Shown here: positions 8,959 through 19,531 of the stretch, piece by piece
How positions within the stretch are numbered: position 1 is the first letter of the stretch
Layout: each line of letters opens with the position of its first letter
Source: Falciphora oryzae
Lineage: Eukaryota; Ascomycota; Sordariomycetes; Magnaporthales; Magnaporthaceae
NCBI GenBank assembly: GCA_000733355.1
Contig: JNVV01000045.1
Span: 25,913-64,192, forward strand
Direction: 5' to 3'
Length of the DNA: 38,280 nucleotides
Notes under the pieces: generated by a model
What the model was told of the DNA's origin: nothing
The model's database searches: none
The model's input: the letters and a program-made list of their open reading frames with translations, nothing else
Position numbers and translations under genes: made by a program

Positions 8959-9891
8959 CTAGTCGAGATTGGTCCTCTCGGATGGGCTCGCTCCTGCCTT
9001 GATGTTGAATCGCCGAGAGGCTCCGAACCTCTGCGCCTTGCGGAGAGCCTCAGACAAGAGGCGGCTTTCCTGAGCCCAGGAGCCCGTCACAAGCCAGGCA
9101 AAAAACCTCCAGCGCAGTCGCGCCAGCCAAGTCCACCCTTCTGGGACGTGGAAGTTGTGCATTCCAGCATATTCGAAGTAGCGCGGGTAGAAGCCTGCCT
9201 CGTTCCAGTCCACCACCCAAAGATGGCCGGTGCCGTCTTCGAGAATTAGGTTGCGAGGAGCAAGGTCGGTATGGGTAAACACGAGCTCCGGGTCGTGCTC
9301 GAGAGGCCGACGACAGGCCTCTTGGTGCTCCTCGACTGTCTTGCGGGACTCTTGACGGAAAGAGACGAAGCTGTTCCAAAAGTTGACGACAGAGGGGATG
9401 GCGGCAGGGGGTGAGTGAGGGGGGATGCCCCAGTACTCGTCGAGCCAGAGGGATCGACAGGTTCCCGTCCCCAGTGACCCGGCGGTGGAGCTCGTGACGG
9501 AGCGCATACGTTGGACCATGCCGCGGAGCTGGAACCCGAGCCGAATGGTGTGGATGATGCCCAGGGCATGCCAGACCTCCATGAGGGGTTGACCGCGGAC
9601 TCGCGTCTGCACACACTCCATGCACTTCCCAACCTTGAGGACTCGCTTAATGGGAGGGACACGCAGCCCTAAGGACGCAGCCTGCTCGGTGGCACATCGT
9701 GCATCCTCACATCCTGACTCAGAGGAGTATCGTTTGGTGATGTAGCTGTCGCAGATTTCTATCACGGATTTGAAGGCGACGTCCTGGGGCCGTGCGCTCC
9801 GGGCTTCGTCAATCAGCTGCCCGAGCTCGTCTTCTGGCGATGCTTCGATCGCGCAGCAGACAGAGCATTGCTGTGCGCTTTGCGCGCACAT
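8959..9891 (-). CDS. Phosphotransferase (APH) family protein
   Basis: A single-exon frame of 310 aa from ATG 9891-9889 (MCAQSAQQC). Upstream in-frame codons have no ATG. The C-terminal half has the kinase signature of the aminoglycoside phosphotransferase superfamily: HTDLAPRN with catalytic Asp near residue 209 and Asn near 214, followed by WVVDWNEAG with the metal-binding Asp near 228 and FYPRYFEYA. The N-terminal lobe has a diverged Lys region and the EA.....GLRVPPIKRV pattern typical of fungal members. Fungi carry dozens of these proteins, which are thought to phosphorylate small molecules; substrates are rarely known and antibiotic resistance should not be assumed. A truncated duplicate of its first codons and upstream DNA lies at 7965-8170. 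Expression in both copies may have depended on the same duplicated promoter block. Confidence 0.82.
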   Translation of the reverse strand: MCAQSAQQCSVCCAIEASPEDELGQLIDEARSARPQDVAFKSVIEICDSYITKRYSSESGCEDARCATEQAASLGLRVPPIKRVLKVGKCMECVQTRVRGQPLMEVWHALGIIHTIRLGFQLRGMVQRMRSVTSSTAGSLGTGTCRSLWLDEYWGIPPHSPPAAIPSVVNFWNSFVSFRQESRKTVEEHQEACRRPLEHDPELVFTHTDLAPRNLILEDGTGHLWVVDWNEAGFYPRYFEYAGMHNFHVPEGWTWLARLRWRFFAWLVTGSWAQESRLLSEALRKAQRFGASRRFNIKAGASPSERTNLD

Positions 9892-10694
9892 GATGACTTG
9901 GGAGAAATTGGGGGTTGGAAACACGAAATGACAGCAAGCAGGTTATCCCAGCATCGAGGTCAACCTCGTGGAAAATTTGGTTGTGGTTGGACCGTGCCAA
10001 GCACAGCCACGTTTAGAGAGTGGCGGGCATGGTCGCATGAGGGCCGTGCCGCCAATCGGGGCGGCTATTGGGTACCTTAAGCGCGTTCTAATTCTATACC
10101 AAGTATTTTCTGCGAAGGATGGAACCAACAAACCGAACTTGCATGCATTGTTTACGCGCTTGTTTCAGCCCCGCGATGTTTTTCGTGTGTCGCCCAACGC
10201 CGTTTGCCAACAGGTCCACGAACAGCCCGCCCGGGAATTAGGTCCCAGCACGGGATGGCGGCTACCGAGTCCCCATCATGACCCATAGACGTGCCGGAAT
10301 CAGCCCAGGGCGTCTCCCGTCGGCGGCAACGAAAACGCTTTCCCCCTCAGTCTATTTGCATTCTAGGCGGTGGCCACAGCCCTGCTCGTTGCAAATGCCG
10401 GCACACCTCAATGGTTAAGAACATGGATGACTACCTGGCCTGCCGAGCTCGACAACATGTCGGGGACTCCGTACAAAAGGCACCAGAATGCTCATTCAGT
10501 CCGCTCTCTTGAACGCATGTTTTCATTCCCAAGTCTATCTCTATACCCCACCTGCAATTGTACTACATCTAAGACCCTCTCGCTACCATTAAAAATAGAT
10601 ATTCCTGCCTACCTCCCTAGGTGCTTTCCACAACCCCATCGCATCAAGACTGATCGCCACCCTCGGACTCAACTTTCTCTATCCAAGCAGCACT
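9892..10694. other. Intergenic; duplicated upstream block and shared promoters
   Basis: Up to about 10160 it matches the duplicate at 7965-8170 in blocks. The rest is pyrimidine-rich leader sequence before the plus-strand gene at 10695. No gene is seen. Confidence 0.45.
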
Positions 10695-11231
10695 ATGGCT
10701 TCGCTCGACGGAAACTGGGAGGCTGAAAAGCTCGACCCTGCCTTCATGTCTCAGATTGTCGTCCTCATCCACCTTGTCGCATACCCCAACAAAGAAAATA
10801 AGGGTGACGAAGGAGGTATCCCACCGACAAACCACTGGTGCATCTTTCTTGAGCTCAAAGACGAAACATCGATCCGGCTCGATATGATGCCTGGCTGGGG
10901 CGGCGATGGCCGCCGAGGGAAGATCGAAATATCCTCAAAGGATTACGCATGCACCCGCAACTACATCAAGCTCGTCAGCTTCGCTGCGACCATGAACGTC
11001 ACAGCCAGCAAGATCATCGGCCTGATCATCAAGCGGGGGAGACATCAGTATCGGTTTACGCCGGAATGGGAGGGTTGTAGGTACTGGAACAAGGTGGTTG
11101 TTGCTGATTTGGAAGGCGCTGGGCTCATCCAGCCCGGGAGTGCTCGCCAAGCAGACGAGGCGCTGGCCTCATACTGGGTCTTTCCGGCTGGCAAGGAAAT
11201 CCGGTCGATGGGCGAAGGGACTTTCCGCTGA
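10695..11231 (+). CDS. DUF7770-like fungal protein, copy 1
   Basis: A single exon of 178 aa starting MASLDGNWEAE after a CT-rich leader. It shares with the next gene a fixed order of blocks: a short beta-rich start, PPTNHW, SIRLDMMPG, a G.GRRGKIEISS segment, then R.....TPEWEGCR.WN, and a C-terminal ALASYWVFP. This matches what I know of the DUF7770 family of fungal proteins, whose function is unknown. It has no signal peptide or membrane segment, so it is probably cytosolic. It lies 445 bp upstream of, and parallel to, its paralogue, which indicates a tandem duplication. The lack of introns and stops suggests that both copies are expressed. Confidence 0.82.
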   Translation: MASLDGNWEAEKLDPAFMSQIVVLIHLVAYPNKENKGDEGGIPPTNHWCIFLELKDETSIRLDMMPGWGGDGRRGKIEISSKDYACTRNYIKLVSFAATMNVTASKIIGLIIKRGRHQYRFTPEWEGCRYWNKVVVADLEGAGLIQPGSARQADEALASYWVFPAGKEIRSMGEGTFR

Positions 11232-11676
11232 AAAATGGCGGGGGTGGGGCTGGGGCTTCTTGAAATTGGGGGCTAGAACAGGCGTGTTTGCAGGATCAAT
11301 CACCCCTGGTCGTTTGTATGTTGGCGCGAAATTTGGCCTCGTGGATCACCGGCTGGCAAAGCCTTGAAAACGAGACAAGCGAAGCGTTTTCTGGAGAAAA
11401 AGAGCGAGTAAGAACTCAGGAGTTAGTTCAAGCCATAATCCGAGCTTCGGGCTTTAAAAGTGAAACTCTTTGCGTCGAAATGTTGTTGTCTGTTTGGGCA
11501 GCCAATTTGGGGCAATAAGGCGAGGGGATGCGTTGGGGGCGGTGAGTGCACGAGGTAGAAATACGAGCGCCAGTTCCATCTTTTGCGCCCCTCGAAACGA
11601 ACCCACTTACCGACCGCTTCAACCCACCGGCCGCGACCAAGCGCTTTCTGCTACCGCGCCCATCTTGCCAGACGAA
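11232..11676. other. Spacer between the tandem paralogues
   Basis: Holds the 3' end of copy 1 and the promoter and leader of copy 2. The frame of copy 2 is open upstream for 69 codons but without ATG. Confidence 0.5.
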
Positions 11677-12300
11677 ATGGAGACTTTCTCAGCCGAAACC
11701 GTCCGCCGAATATCTGACATTGGCGGAAATTGGGATACCGATGCCTTTCGAGAGGAGGACCTCCCCGCTGCGATCGAAGTCCTCCATCTCTGCACACTCC
11801 GCAATGACAACAACGAGGGAGACGAGAATGGCGAGCCGCCCACCAACCACTGGACCATGTCCCTCCAGACCTCGCCTACCTCGTGCGTGACGCTGGACAT
11901 GGCCCCCGGCTACGGCAGCGAAGGGATCCGCGGCAAGATTGAGCTTGCATCCCGGCCCAACCAGCCCTACAATACCGATGAGACCTTGAGGACCTTCTCC
12001 TTTCGACCTGCACGTGCGGTCACCGTCGCAAACATCATCGAGGCGATCAACGGCAAAGGCAGGGATGCGTTCGACTTTTCGCCCGAGTGGGAGGGCTGTC
12101 GCGCCTGGCTGTCGATCGTGATGGGCGACCTGGAGCAAATGGGAATCGTCGGCGAGGGATCTGCCGCAGAAGCAAAGGAGGCCTTGTCGATGTACTGGAG
12201 GAACCCCGAGGGCTCTGAGCCGAGGATTATGAGGGAGGGTAGGTTTAGGAGCAGCCCCAAGCAGAAGGTGGATGGAACTGAAGGCACTGCTAAGGCATGA
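11677..12300 (+). CDS. DUF7770-like fungal protein, copy 2
   Basis: A single exon of 207 aa; I chose ATG 11677 (METFSAETVRR) because it is the first ATG in a frame open from about 11470. It aligns with copy 1 along its length: GNWDTDAF against GNWEAEKL, EPPTNHWTM against IPPTNHWCI, VTLDMAPGYG against IRLDMMPGWG, IRGKIELAS against RRGKIEISS, SPEWEGCRAW against TPEWEGCRYW, ALSMYW against ALASYW. Identity is modest, so the duplication is old. The C-terminus is longer by about 20 residues (SSPKQKVDG...), polar and basic. Function is unknown. The strict conservation of NHW, DM.PG and EWEGCR between diverged copies marks the probable functional or structural core. Confidence 0.82.
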   Translation: METFSAETVRRISDIGGNWDTDAFREEDLPAAIEVLHLCTLRNDNNEGDENGEPPTNHWTMSLQTSPTSCVTLDMAPGYGSEGIRGKIELASRPNQPYNTDETLRTFSFRPARAVTVANIIEAINGKGRDAFDFSPEWEGCRAWLSIVMGDLEQMGIVGEGSAAEAKEALSMYWRNPEGSEPRIMREGRFRSSPKQKVDGTEGTAKA

Positions 12301-13879
12301 ATGTGCGTGTGTCGTCGTTGCCGGCGAGCTAGAGCTGTTGAGCGGTATCCAGGCGGATAGCATGCCATTAAGGTAAAAAGGGGTACGTCGCATGATTTCT
12401 CAAACGTCCGCAATGTTGTGGTGACTAGAATTTATGATAATGTATTTGATGCACAATGACACATCCGCCTCATGGTGTCGTATTCAGGAGCGGCGCCGCA
12501 GCACTGGTGGCAGCAGACAACGCGGCCACTTTTCGATAAACTTGGGTATTTTTTTCTTTCTTTTTTCTTTTCTCTTTGTGATCTCCCGGTCATCGTTGGG
12601 GGCACCAATTCCCTCTTCATTACTCTTTCATCTCCCTCAGCATATCGTTTTATTCACTCCTCGCCCTCAAGTCGTCCCACCCGTGGATCCATACCTAGGT
12701 ACCTATCCAGGTGCTTCTGTGTCAATCTCACAACATTCTTCCTTTTGATTTAGCCCAACTATGCAAGTTCCGGCGCGGGTATTAGCCAATCTGAAACCCC
12801 GTTATGGGGATTGGTTAAAGCTGTCAGACCGCTACACTTTCCTTTACCTTCCACTCGCTTTTGCTTTCGCGCAACACCCTAGCAAGTACCCATTTTTGAC
12901 TGCTGACTTTAGCCTTTTTCTTTTAAGTTGCCTGTCGCCTCCCCCAGATGCCCCACGTGGTGGCAGACACCATTATTCGCGGGATGAGAGCTACAGCTGT
13001 TGGGCTATTTTGACATTGACAAAGCAATCCCTCACTGTCCATTGTCGACATTCAGCATCCCTCAAGGTCTTATCCTTACGTTTAGAGACTTTCTTAAACT
13101 GGGATCTCCTGGATGATTTTATCTTACTATCCCATACCAGGTGCGCAGCTGGCCGCTTAGTATTTCTCTTCTATTACCCCCAAGTCTTTGCAAATCCCGT
13201 AGGGGAACAGGCTTGATGACTCACTCACGACAAAAAGGATGGCACTCCTAGCCCCTCATCTCTTCTCTTCAATCTTTTTCTTATATACTTTCCTGATCCT
13301 GTATCCTTTCATATTATCGCATCCTTATCTGGATTCTTTTGGACGATAGTGCAGGTGAGAGGTGCCACCCTTTTTTGTCGCGTAGCTTCATCAGGCCTTG
13401 TTGATATGTAGCCCCACTTATTCCCATCACACAAGTGGGGTGGGCTGTCTCCCCGCCACTCAAATTTGTTGACTCGATGGCGCCAAACGCAAACTTGGAA
13501 CTTTAAACGGACCTCCCGCGTAAACATTGATCGCTTCTCCACACAAACACGTCAATCAGATTGACAACTTGATCCACCACAAGCTCGCCCAAACTGCGCG
13601 TTTGTCATTGGAAGTAGTCTCGCATTGTCATTCCATCTAAAGCCTCAAGTAAGCCCGGTGAATATTTCATCTTCTCCGCCCCTCGCCTCTGCTCCTGGCT
13701 TTCCGTCTTCTTTGAGCCAACCGGAATCGAGTTTGTCCGCGCGTGGACTTTTTATGACCGAAAACAAGCAAATCCGTTTGGGAGCTACATAGCCATTAGG
13801 AATCGACAAGTGCCGCAGGTACTCCGGTCCCAAAAGCTGACAGGCTGATAATAGACGCAATCTACTCTACGCCATCAAG
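12301..13879. other. Long intergenic region
   Basis: About 1.6 kb without a supported gene. It has strong CT-rich stretches (near 12545-12590 and 13250-13290) typical of fungal promoters and leaders. Near 12690-12705 it holds the CCTAGGTACCTA-type microrepeat seen in many Sordariomycete intergenic regions. A 151-codon ORF at 12761 has no motifs and is treated as chance. Confidence 0.5.
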
Positions 13880-14528
13880 ATGGCTCCAAATAACAAAACC
13901 GCTGCTGCCCGAAAGCCCACACTCGATCTCACAGATCGTGAGTGCGAGCTGGTAGTCGCTGCCTGGCTGTCATCTCAAGATCCTCAGGTTTGTTCACGGC
14001 TTCCACACACTTGCTGCTCTCATATGATTAGTCCTGCTAAACAGTGCTTTCTACATGCTTTGTCTTCTAAAGATCGATTGGGATAAGTTCGCCGCCATCG
14101 CGGGCTTCAAGAACGCCCATTCGGCCCGCACGTGCTTTGGGCCGCTCAAGAAAAAGCTGCACGAGAAGTACGGCAACGGCAAGCCCGCCAACGGCGTCGT
14201 CAAGTCGTACGAGTGGACCCCGCGTCAGCGCAAGAGGAAGACAACGGCTGATGGTGGCGCGGCGGCCGAGGCACCTTCCGAGCGCGCGACCCCTGGCGAG
14301 AACCTACTGGCCAACCCTGCCGATCCCATCTCGTCCACGGCGGAGAGCCCGAGGGACCGCGAGGAGGGCCCGGGCAACGGCCCCAAGGACGCCATCGACC
14401 TCGACGCCATCGAGGACGATGCCGCCGCGGCGATAGCCGCCAAGCAGGCTAAGAGGCAGAAGGTGGTTGCAGAGGCCAACGCTCTGTATGCTGCAGAGGC
14501 CACTTATGATATGGAGGGTGTTGTCTAA
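13880..14528 (+). CDS. Myb/SANT-like DNA-binding protein, two exons
   Basis: Exons 13880-13987 and 14073-14528; intron 13988-14072 (85 nt) with donor GTTTGT and AAG acceptor, phase 0. The product is 187 aa. Residues about 15-70 form one Myb/SANT-like unit: LTDREC.LVVAAWLSS, then across the intron IDWDKFAAIAGFKNA and RTCFGPLKKKLHEKY, that is, three helices with a tryptophan in the second, of the kind found in many small fungal nuclear proteins. The rest is Ala/Glu/Pro-rich and acidic with a basic patch TPRQRKRK near residue 85 that could be a nuclear localisation signal, and KQAKRQK near residue 160. Likely a chromatin or transcription factor; targets unknown. The 5' flank is CT-rich. Confidence 0.8.
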
Positions 14529-15368
14529 TCCCTACAGCTAACCCGCGTCACGGCTGGGGCATGGTGGCCTTGCTGCTTGCAGAAGACAGATGTGTTTAGG
14601 TAGTCACCACACAGGTTAAAGGCTTTCAAATCGGAACTTTATTCTTATGCGCTCATTGTGCCTATGTTCCCCATCTCTCCTCTTCACAAGTTTAAAGTAG
14701 GTTAGGTATACCAGCCGTGGAGTTTATGGCATGCGGTTTATTGTTCAAAACACCATGTGAGCTTTCCCCGCGGGGTTGAGGCCCATTCTCGGCTGGTAGC
14801 TATTAAGCAAGGCAAAAAGTAGATATCGTGGCCACTCTAACGTCGCAAATGGCTTCCTAGTCCCCAGCTAGTAGTAGAGGTTGATCGTTCCCGTCGCCCG
14901 GGAGCGGAAAGTGTGCTTTCACAAATTATAGTGGTCACATTTCTAGCTAGTACGAGGCAGTTGTTATGATGCGCAATGATGAGGAATGAAAGTATCTGTA
15001 GCCAGGGAGTGCTGGCGAAAAGCCGGCACCCCGATGACAAGAGATAAACCGGACAGGACCAAGCCAAAAAAAAAAAAAAAAAAAAAAAAAAAAACATTCA
15101 TAGTCGTTCCAGAATCATTTACAAGCAATATGATAATACAATGATCTTGTAAAAACCCTACCTTAACGCAGCTGCATCACCCTTGTTGGACCTTTCCTGC
15201 TTCCCTGGAAACAACCAAACAAGCCACCACCCCGCCTTGAAACCTAGCACGCCCCCGCATTTTCTGCTCCGCCGTACCGCTCAGCAAGCTCGCAATAATT
15301 GCGCTGCACCCGAACCTGCCTCGGTCCGGACAGCCAAAACTCCTTCGTCCCAGCTCACAGTCGTGACG
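14529..15368. other. Intergenic with a 29-nt A tract
   Basis: No gene is seen. It contains the 3' UTR of the Myb-like gene, the A tract at 15066-15094, and the pyrimidine-rich leader of the tentative gene at 15369. Confidence 0.45.
15066..15094 (+). repeat. Poly(A) tract, 29 nt
   Basis: An uninterrupted run of A. I found no target duplication or SINE/LINE body upstream, so a retroposon tail is possible but unsupported. Confidence 0.8.
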
Positions 15369-15807
15369 ATGGAGCAGGCGAGCCTTGCGACATCCAAATC
15401 GAGTCCATGTCAGTCGTGGCCGTCTGTCGCACTCGGGCACAGTAGGTCAGGCGCTGAAATCGGACACACAGGGTGCCGAATATGGATAATTCCGCACACG
15501 CCGCCGCAAAGCAGATCTCATATCCAACGGCGCCAGGGCTTCGAGCCTCATCGAAGAGCTCAACGAGCTTGAAAACCAGCGGCTATGCTTGGTTTTCGCC
15601 CCCGACGACGCTAAGGCCCGGTCCATTGATGCCAAGATCCTCGAAGTGGTCAAGACGTATCGTGAAATCAGGGCCACTCTGCTACTCTGGCGCCTACACC
15701 GGCTCCTCGTTTCCCTGGGGCACGGTGGCCGGAGTTTCCTGATTCTAATCTGGCTTTCCGACTCTAGGCCTCCATGGGCCTTTCTGGACCCCTCTGGATC
15801 TCACTGA
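15369..15807 (+). CDS. Tentative two-exon small protein of unknown function
   Basis: Proposed exons 15369-15441 and 15515-15807, intron 15442-15514 (73 nt; donor GTAGGT, acceptor GCAG, matching phase), about 121 aa. The second exon has strongly protein-like helical sequence: SLIEELNELENQRLCLVF, then DAKARSIDAKILEVVKTYRE. No family recognised. The C-terminal 35 residues look random. An alternative frame (SGAYTGSSFPWGTVAG) and a strong pyrimidine-rich acceptor near 15808-15830 suggest that the true gene has more exons downstream, or that it is a decaying fragment. Treat the model as provisional. Confidence 0.35.
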
Positions 15808-16317
15808 CTTTTTTTTTTCTTTCCTATAGTCCTGGGGAGAATAGCGGTGCCAAACCCTTGGTTCACGGATTACATATCATGCAATATGTCCACGGTGCAG
15901 TGGTCGATATCTCCAAGAGCCGGATCAGATGCTCTGGGGGGTGGGAGACTCGGCCTACACCAGTAGGCAGGTGTCCCTTGGGGCCTTTCCTCCAGAAATA
16001 TTAGCAAAGCTGGAAAACAACAAAGCACTCTAAAAGAGTCTCTGTGTGACGAGTTTGACGTTTGCTACTCGCCGGTCCCCAGGGGCAGCCTGCCCTGCTG
16101 TAAGAGCGGGTGGTAGTTTCATGAAAGAGAAGGGAGTTAGAGCGATGGTGTGGCCTTGGCCAAATGATTGGAATAATTATATACATTATGGAAGTATAAT
16201 TACCAATTTAGCCTCTGGAGAAGACGGATGGGGATGCTTCGGTGTCGACGGCTTCGATCTAGGATGTGGTCTGCGGTCGCGCCGGAAAGCCAGTGGCCGC
16301 TAGCAATCCATTACATA
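15808..16317. other. Intergenic / possible continuation of the preceding gene
   Basis: A T-rich acceptor-like site ends near 15830 and a coding-like stretch (LVHGLHIMQYVHGAVVDIS) follows to about 15915. Beyond this nothing is supported; it then becomes the 3' flank of the minus-strand gene. Confidence 0.3.
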
Positions 16318-17414
16318 TTACACTCGGCCGCCACTCCTGGGCTCTGCACTCAGCTCGGCTATTGACTCGGTCGTCCGTACCGATGGTGTGGCCAGCGAGT
16401 CCTCCCGCAGCGACATTAACCTGGACTGCGAGGCCTGTGGAGTGGCATGCCTCGCTGAGCCGAGCGGGTCGGCGGGGAGCTCATAAGTGTTGAGAGATGC
16501 CAGTGTAAGTGTATCTTTTGAAGGGACGCGTCGTGCCCAGTGGGTGCTGCGTGCCACGGAGCCGGGTCGTCGCGGCGGCCTGGTCTCGCCGCGGGCGTTT
16601 GTGGGGACGCGGGGGGCGGTCATCAGGCCTCCGCGAGGGTCCTGCACGACGACGGTGCGGTCGTCGTCGTCGACGCTCAGCTGCGTCTGCTTGCGGACGC
16701 AGTGGACCAAGTGGCCCAGCACGCCGGCGAGAATTAGCACGAACAGCGTCGCGCCTACCGCAAGACCGGCCTTCTCGCCGTCGGTAAGGCCGCCGCCCTG
16801 TGCTTGCTTGGCCCCGGTGGATTCGGGGCTTGCGGCTGACGACGGGTTCTGGGTCGGTGTTGTTCTTTGGAGTGCCCCTGTGGAGTTGGTTGACTGGGAA
16901 GGCGTTGGCGTGCTGCTGTTGCTTGAAGTTGTCCGGTTGGCACTGGTGGCTAGCGGTTCCGGGGACTGAAGAGCGATGGTTGTATCTTAGTTAGCAAACG
17001 TGTCGTGGGATTGAGGAAAATACCGGCGATGACGGCGGGAGTGCGTACCTGGTCCTGCTTGTCGAGCTCGAAGAAGGGTGAGTAGTACAGGGCGCCATCG
17101 TTGACCCCAAAGGCGTACTCTCCCAAAGCAAGCGACGAGGGAAGCGTAACGGTGTAGTGTGCCTCGTTCGTGTCGGCTAGCTTATCGACGAGAGCGAGGC
17201 TCTGCTTGTCGGGTGACCTTGCAAACAAGAAAATTGACGCGGTTCCTCCGCTGCTGCCGGTCCACGAGATGGTAAAAGGACGGCCCCTGGTCACGTTCCA
17301 GTCCTTGTTGGTCAAGCGCAGCGCCCTCTCCTGGCCGCTGACGAGCTCGAATACTGTCGCGAGGATGAGTAGTAGGACTGGTAGGAGCCGCGAAGCGCCA
17401 GCTCTTGCCCACAT
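16318..17414 (-). CDS. KRE9/KNH1-like type I membrane protein, two exons
   Basis: Exons 17414-17049 and 16965-16318 (minus); intron 16966-17048 (83 nt) with GTACGC donor, GCTAAC branch and CTTCAG acceptor, phase 0. The product is 337 aa. A signal peptide (MWARAGASRLLPVLLLILAT..., residues 1-27) precedes a beta-sandwich domain (about 28-120) with WNVTRGRPFTISWTG, SIFLFA, YTVTLPSSL, GEYAFGV and SPFF, the pattern of the yeast KRE9/KNH1 N-terminal family linked to cell-wall beta-glucan and common in fungal Ser/Thr-rich wall proteins. A Ser/Thr/Asn-rich, probably O-glycosylated stalk (123-175) follows, then one membrane helix (about 188-211), then a 125-residue cytosolic tail. Having a transmembrane helix and tail instead of a GPI signal suggests a wall-facing sensor or anchor; this is inference. 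Confidence 0.85.
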
Positions 17415-18470
17415 TTTGGCTGGCCGGCGCGTGGAGGAAAGGAAATCGGGGCTGTGGGCGGTGGCGCAGGGCACTCTATATGCCCATCCTTCTGGTCGGC
17501 GGGGGCGCAAACCATCCCAAGAAGCAGCAAGCTCGAAAGGAAAAAGAGGCCGGAAGCAGCGAGTTTTCTAGGCAGTCGGTAAGGGAGGGTAGGTTGACGG
17601 GCGGTCAGGACATGCCCACGTCTCACCTTGCGAGCGGGAAGATGGACGCCGGCACGGCCAAGGTGCCGTGGGGGATTTTTTTCCCTCATGCTGGAGAGGG
17701 GGCCCGGCAAACGGGGCTTCACGGTGGGATTTCGGCATCGACCCTGGAACCAACAGCCAAAAACGCATGAGCGGGGGGCCGGAGCGAGATTTGACAATGT
17801 ATCGGCTTGGCAATCCAAACCGGGAGAGAACACCGTACCTGCGTCGTATTTCTGGTCCAGAACGCGAAAGAAAAACAAGCTGCAAGGGACTGCAAAGAAT
17901 CCATTGACCATCTGTGCCTTCGAGCTGCAGGTGACAAGCCGCCGGTATGGCAATATGGCCCCCCCACTACCAGGCAGTAGTATCACCAAATAAAATTTGC
18001 TGTTGAGGACCGACCTGCCTTTGGGCATCGGGACGCCAACGCTGGCGACCCCGATTGAGATTTGTGCCCGTCTGTCGTGAGGGAAAATGGGGCTCTATGT
18101 TAGTCGTTGCCAGAACGGAGGAGCGGAGAGTATGGTCCCATTCGTCTTTCGAGGCTGGTCCCCGGCATCATTGTGGGTAAGAACAAGATCCTGAGAAAGC
18201 TGTTTGGTGCTAGAGGGTGACGAAAGTCCGGTTCCATGAACCGAAGGAGCAGAGTGCTTATTTCCCCTGCATGACCTGGCTCAGCCCATCACACCAACGA
18301 CCAAAGATCTGACCGGGGGCCCTGGCTTGGCCACGCGATGGCGGGGTTCTGCAGGCCTGGGCCCTTCGGTTGCTGCCCAGCGCTGACAAACCCCAATTTC
18401 CCTTGCTGAGTGGCGTCCAGCTTTCTGTTCCTTTCGCGACCAACACGCCCTTCCTGCGGCGCGACGCAAT
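17415..18470. other. Intergenic, no supported gene
   Basis: Promoter of the KRE9-like gene on the right of its start, then only short overlapping ORFs without motifs. Confidence 0.45.
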
Positions 18471-19531
18471 GCTTTATCGTGACCCCTTCGTATAAAGACC
18501 ACCTTCATTGTCCCGGCCGTGTGGATTGCACCCACCTGGCTGGTACCTACCTGGCCCGGTTCCCGTCTGAAGCGACCAGAATCTTCCCAGTGCCGCACCC
18601 GCATGTCTTGTCGAGCGAGTCCTGGTGTCCACGGCTTCTCCCAATGTCACCATTTCGCTCGCGGCGCCCAATTCGCCCTTGGTGCACCGGTAGGAGACAG
18701 GCTCATAGTCCTTGCGTTCCGCCGGCCGACACACCTTGGCAGAGCCCCGCCCTGTCCCTGAGATGGTGTCCATCTTGCCGTTTTCTCGCTCTCGAGGGCC
18801 GAGACCACCGTTAGAAAGCGCCATCGGCAGCAGCGAATACTTACCGTTAGCCAGTCCCACCTTCTTGTCTGTCATGCCGGCCCCTGATAGCCCGCCCGTG
18901 TCTCCGCCGCTGTTCGCGCCATTCCAAGTTCCCTTTTCCTCTCGCAGAGGCTGTGGACGCACGCGAGAGCACCGAGAATGTCGTGACAACCTATGGTCAC
19001 GGAAAAGACAAAGATACCTAAGCGCAAGACTCCGGGCCAACGTAGTCGTCATGGCAGGTATCCGACGATTGGAGAGAAGCACTCTTTGGCCACACCTGCC
19101 CCGAGACCCCGCGGGTTATAGATGCTACACGACAGCCGCACCCTCAACAGACGTGCACACGGGGTTGTCGCCAAACAGGCATGTCTAATACTGCGACTTG
19201 TGAACCATCAGCCCGAAGGGGTACGAGGAACGACAGCATGTTCATGCTTTGGGTGTATAGCTTGCCCATCCTAGTTTCGCGGTCCAGAATTGGGAGTGGT
19301 CGATCCTGCCGAAGTAGAACTTGAGCGTCTAGGCCATCAGGATAAAATTCCTGTTTACTTGGGGCCCTATTCGCATATCCTTCTGGTATGTGGGCATGGA
19401 TGCGAAGTCTGCGCCGTGGGTTCGGAGCAGCTCGGGCAGGTGACCGACCTGGAGAAGACGACTGTCGGCCGCTGTTATGCCCAGGCCTAGTGGCTCAAGC
19501 GAGTCGATCTGCCCCATATTCATCTTCCAAA
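18471..19531 (-). other. Possible decayed minus-strand exons
   Basis: Minus-strand frames hold protein-like fragments separated by stops and frame changes: LPELLRTHGADFASMPTYQK near 19400, LKFYFGRIDHSQFW past a stop near 19300, and a 202-codon frame at 18474-19082 containing a GTAAGT donor near 18840. They look like remnants of one or two genes, but I cannot name a family or build a model. Confidence 0.3.

Noticed and set aside
12761..13216. 151-codon plus ORF with real ATG
   Set aside because: Ser/Leu/Phe-rich translation of CT-rich leader-type DNA; no recognisable family.
15066..15094. SINE or LINE tail
   Set aside because: No Pol III boxes, reverse transcriptase remnants or flanking target duplication found near the A tract.
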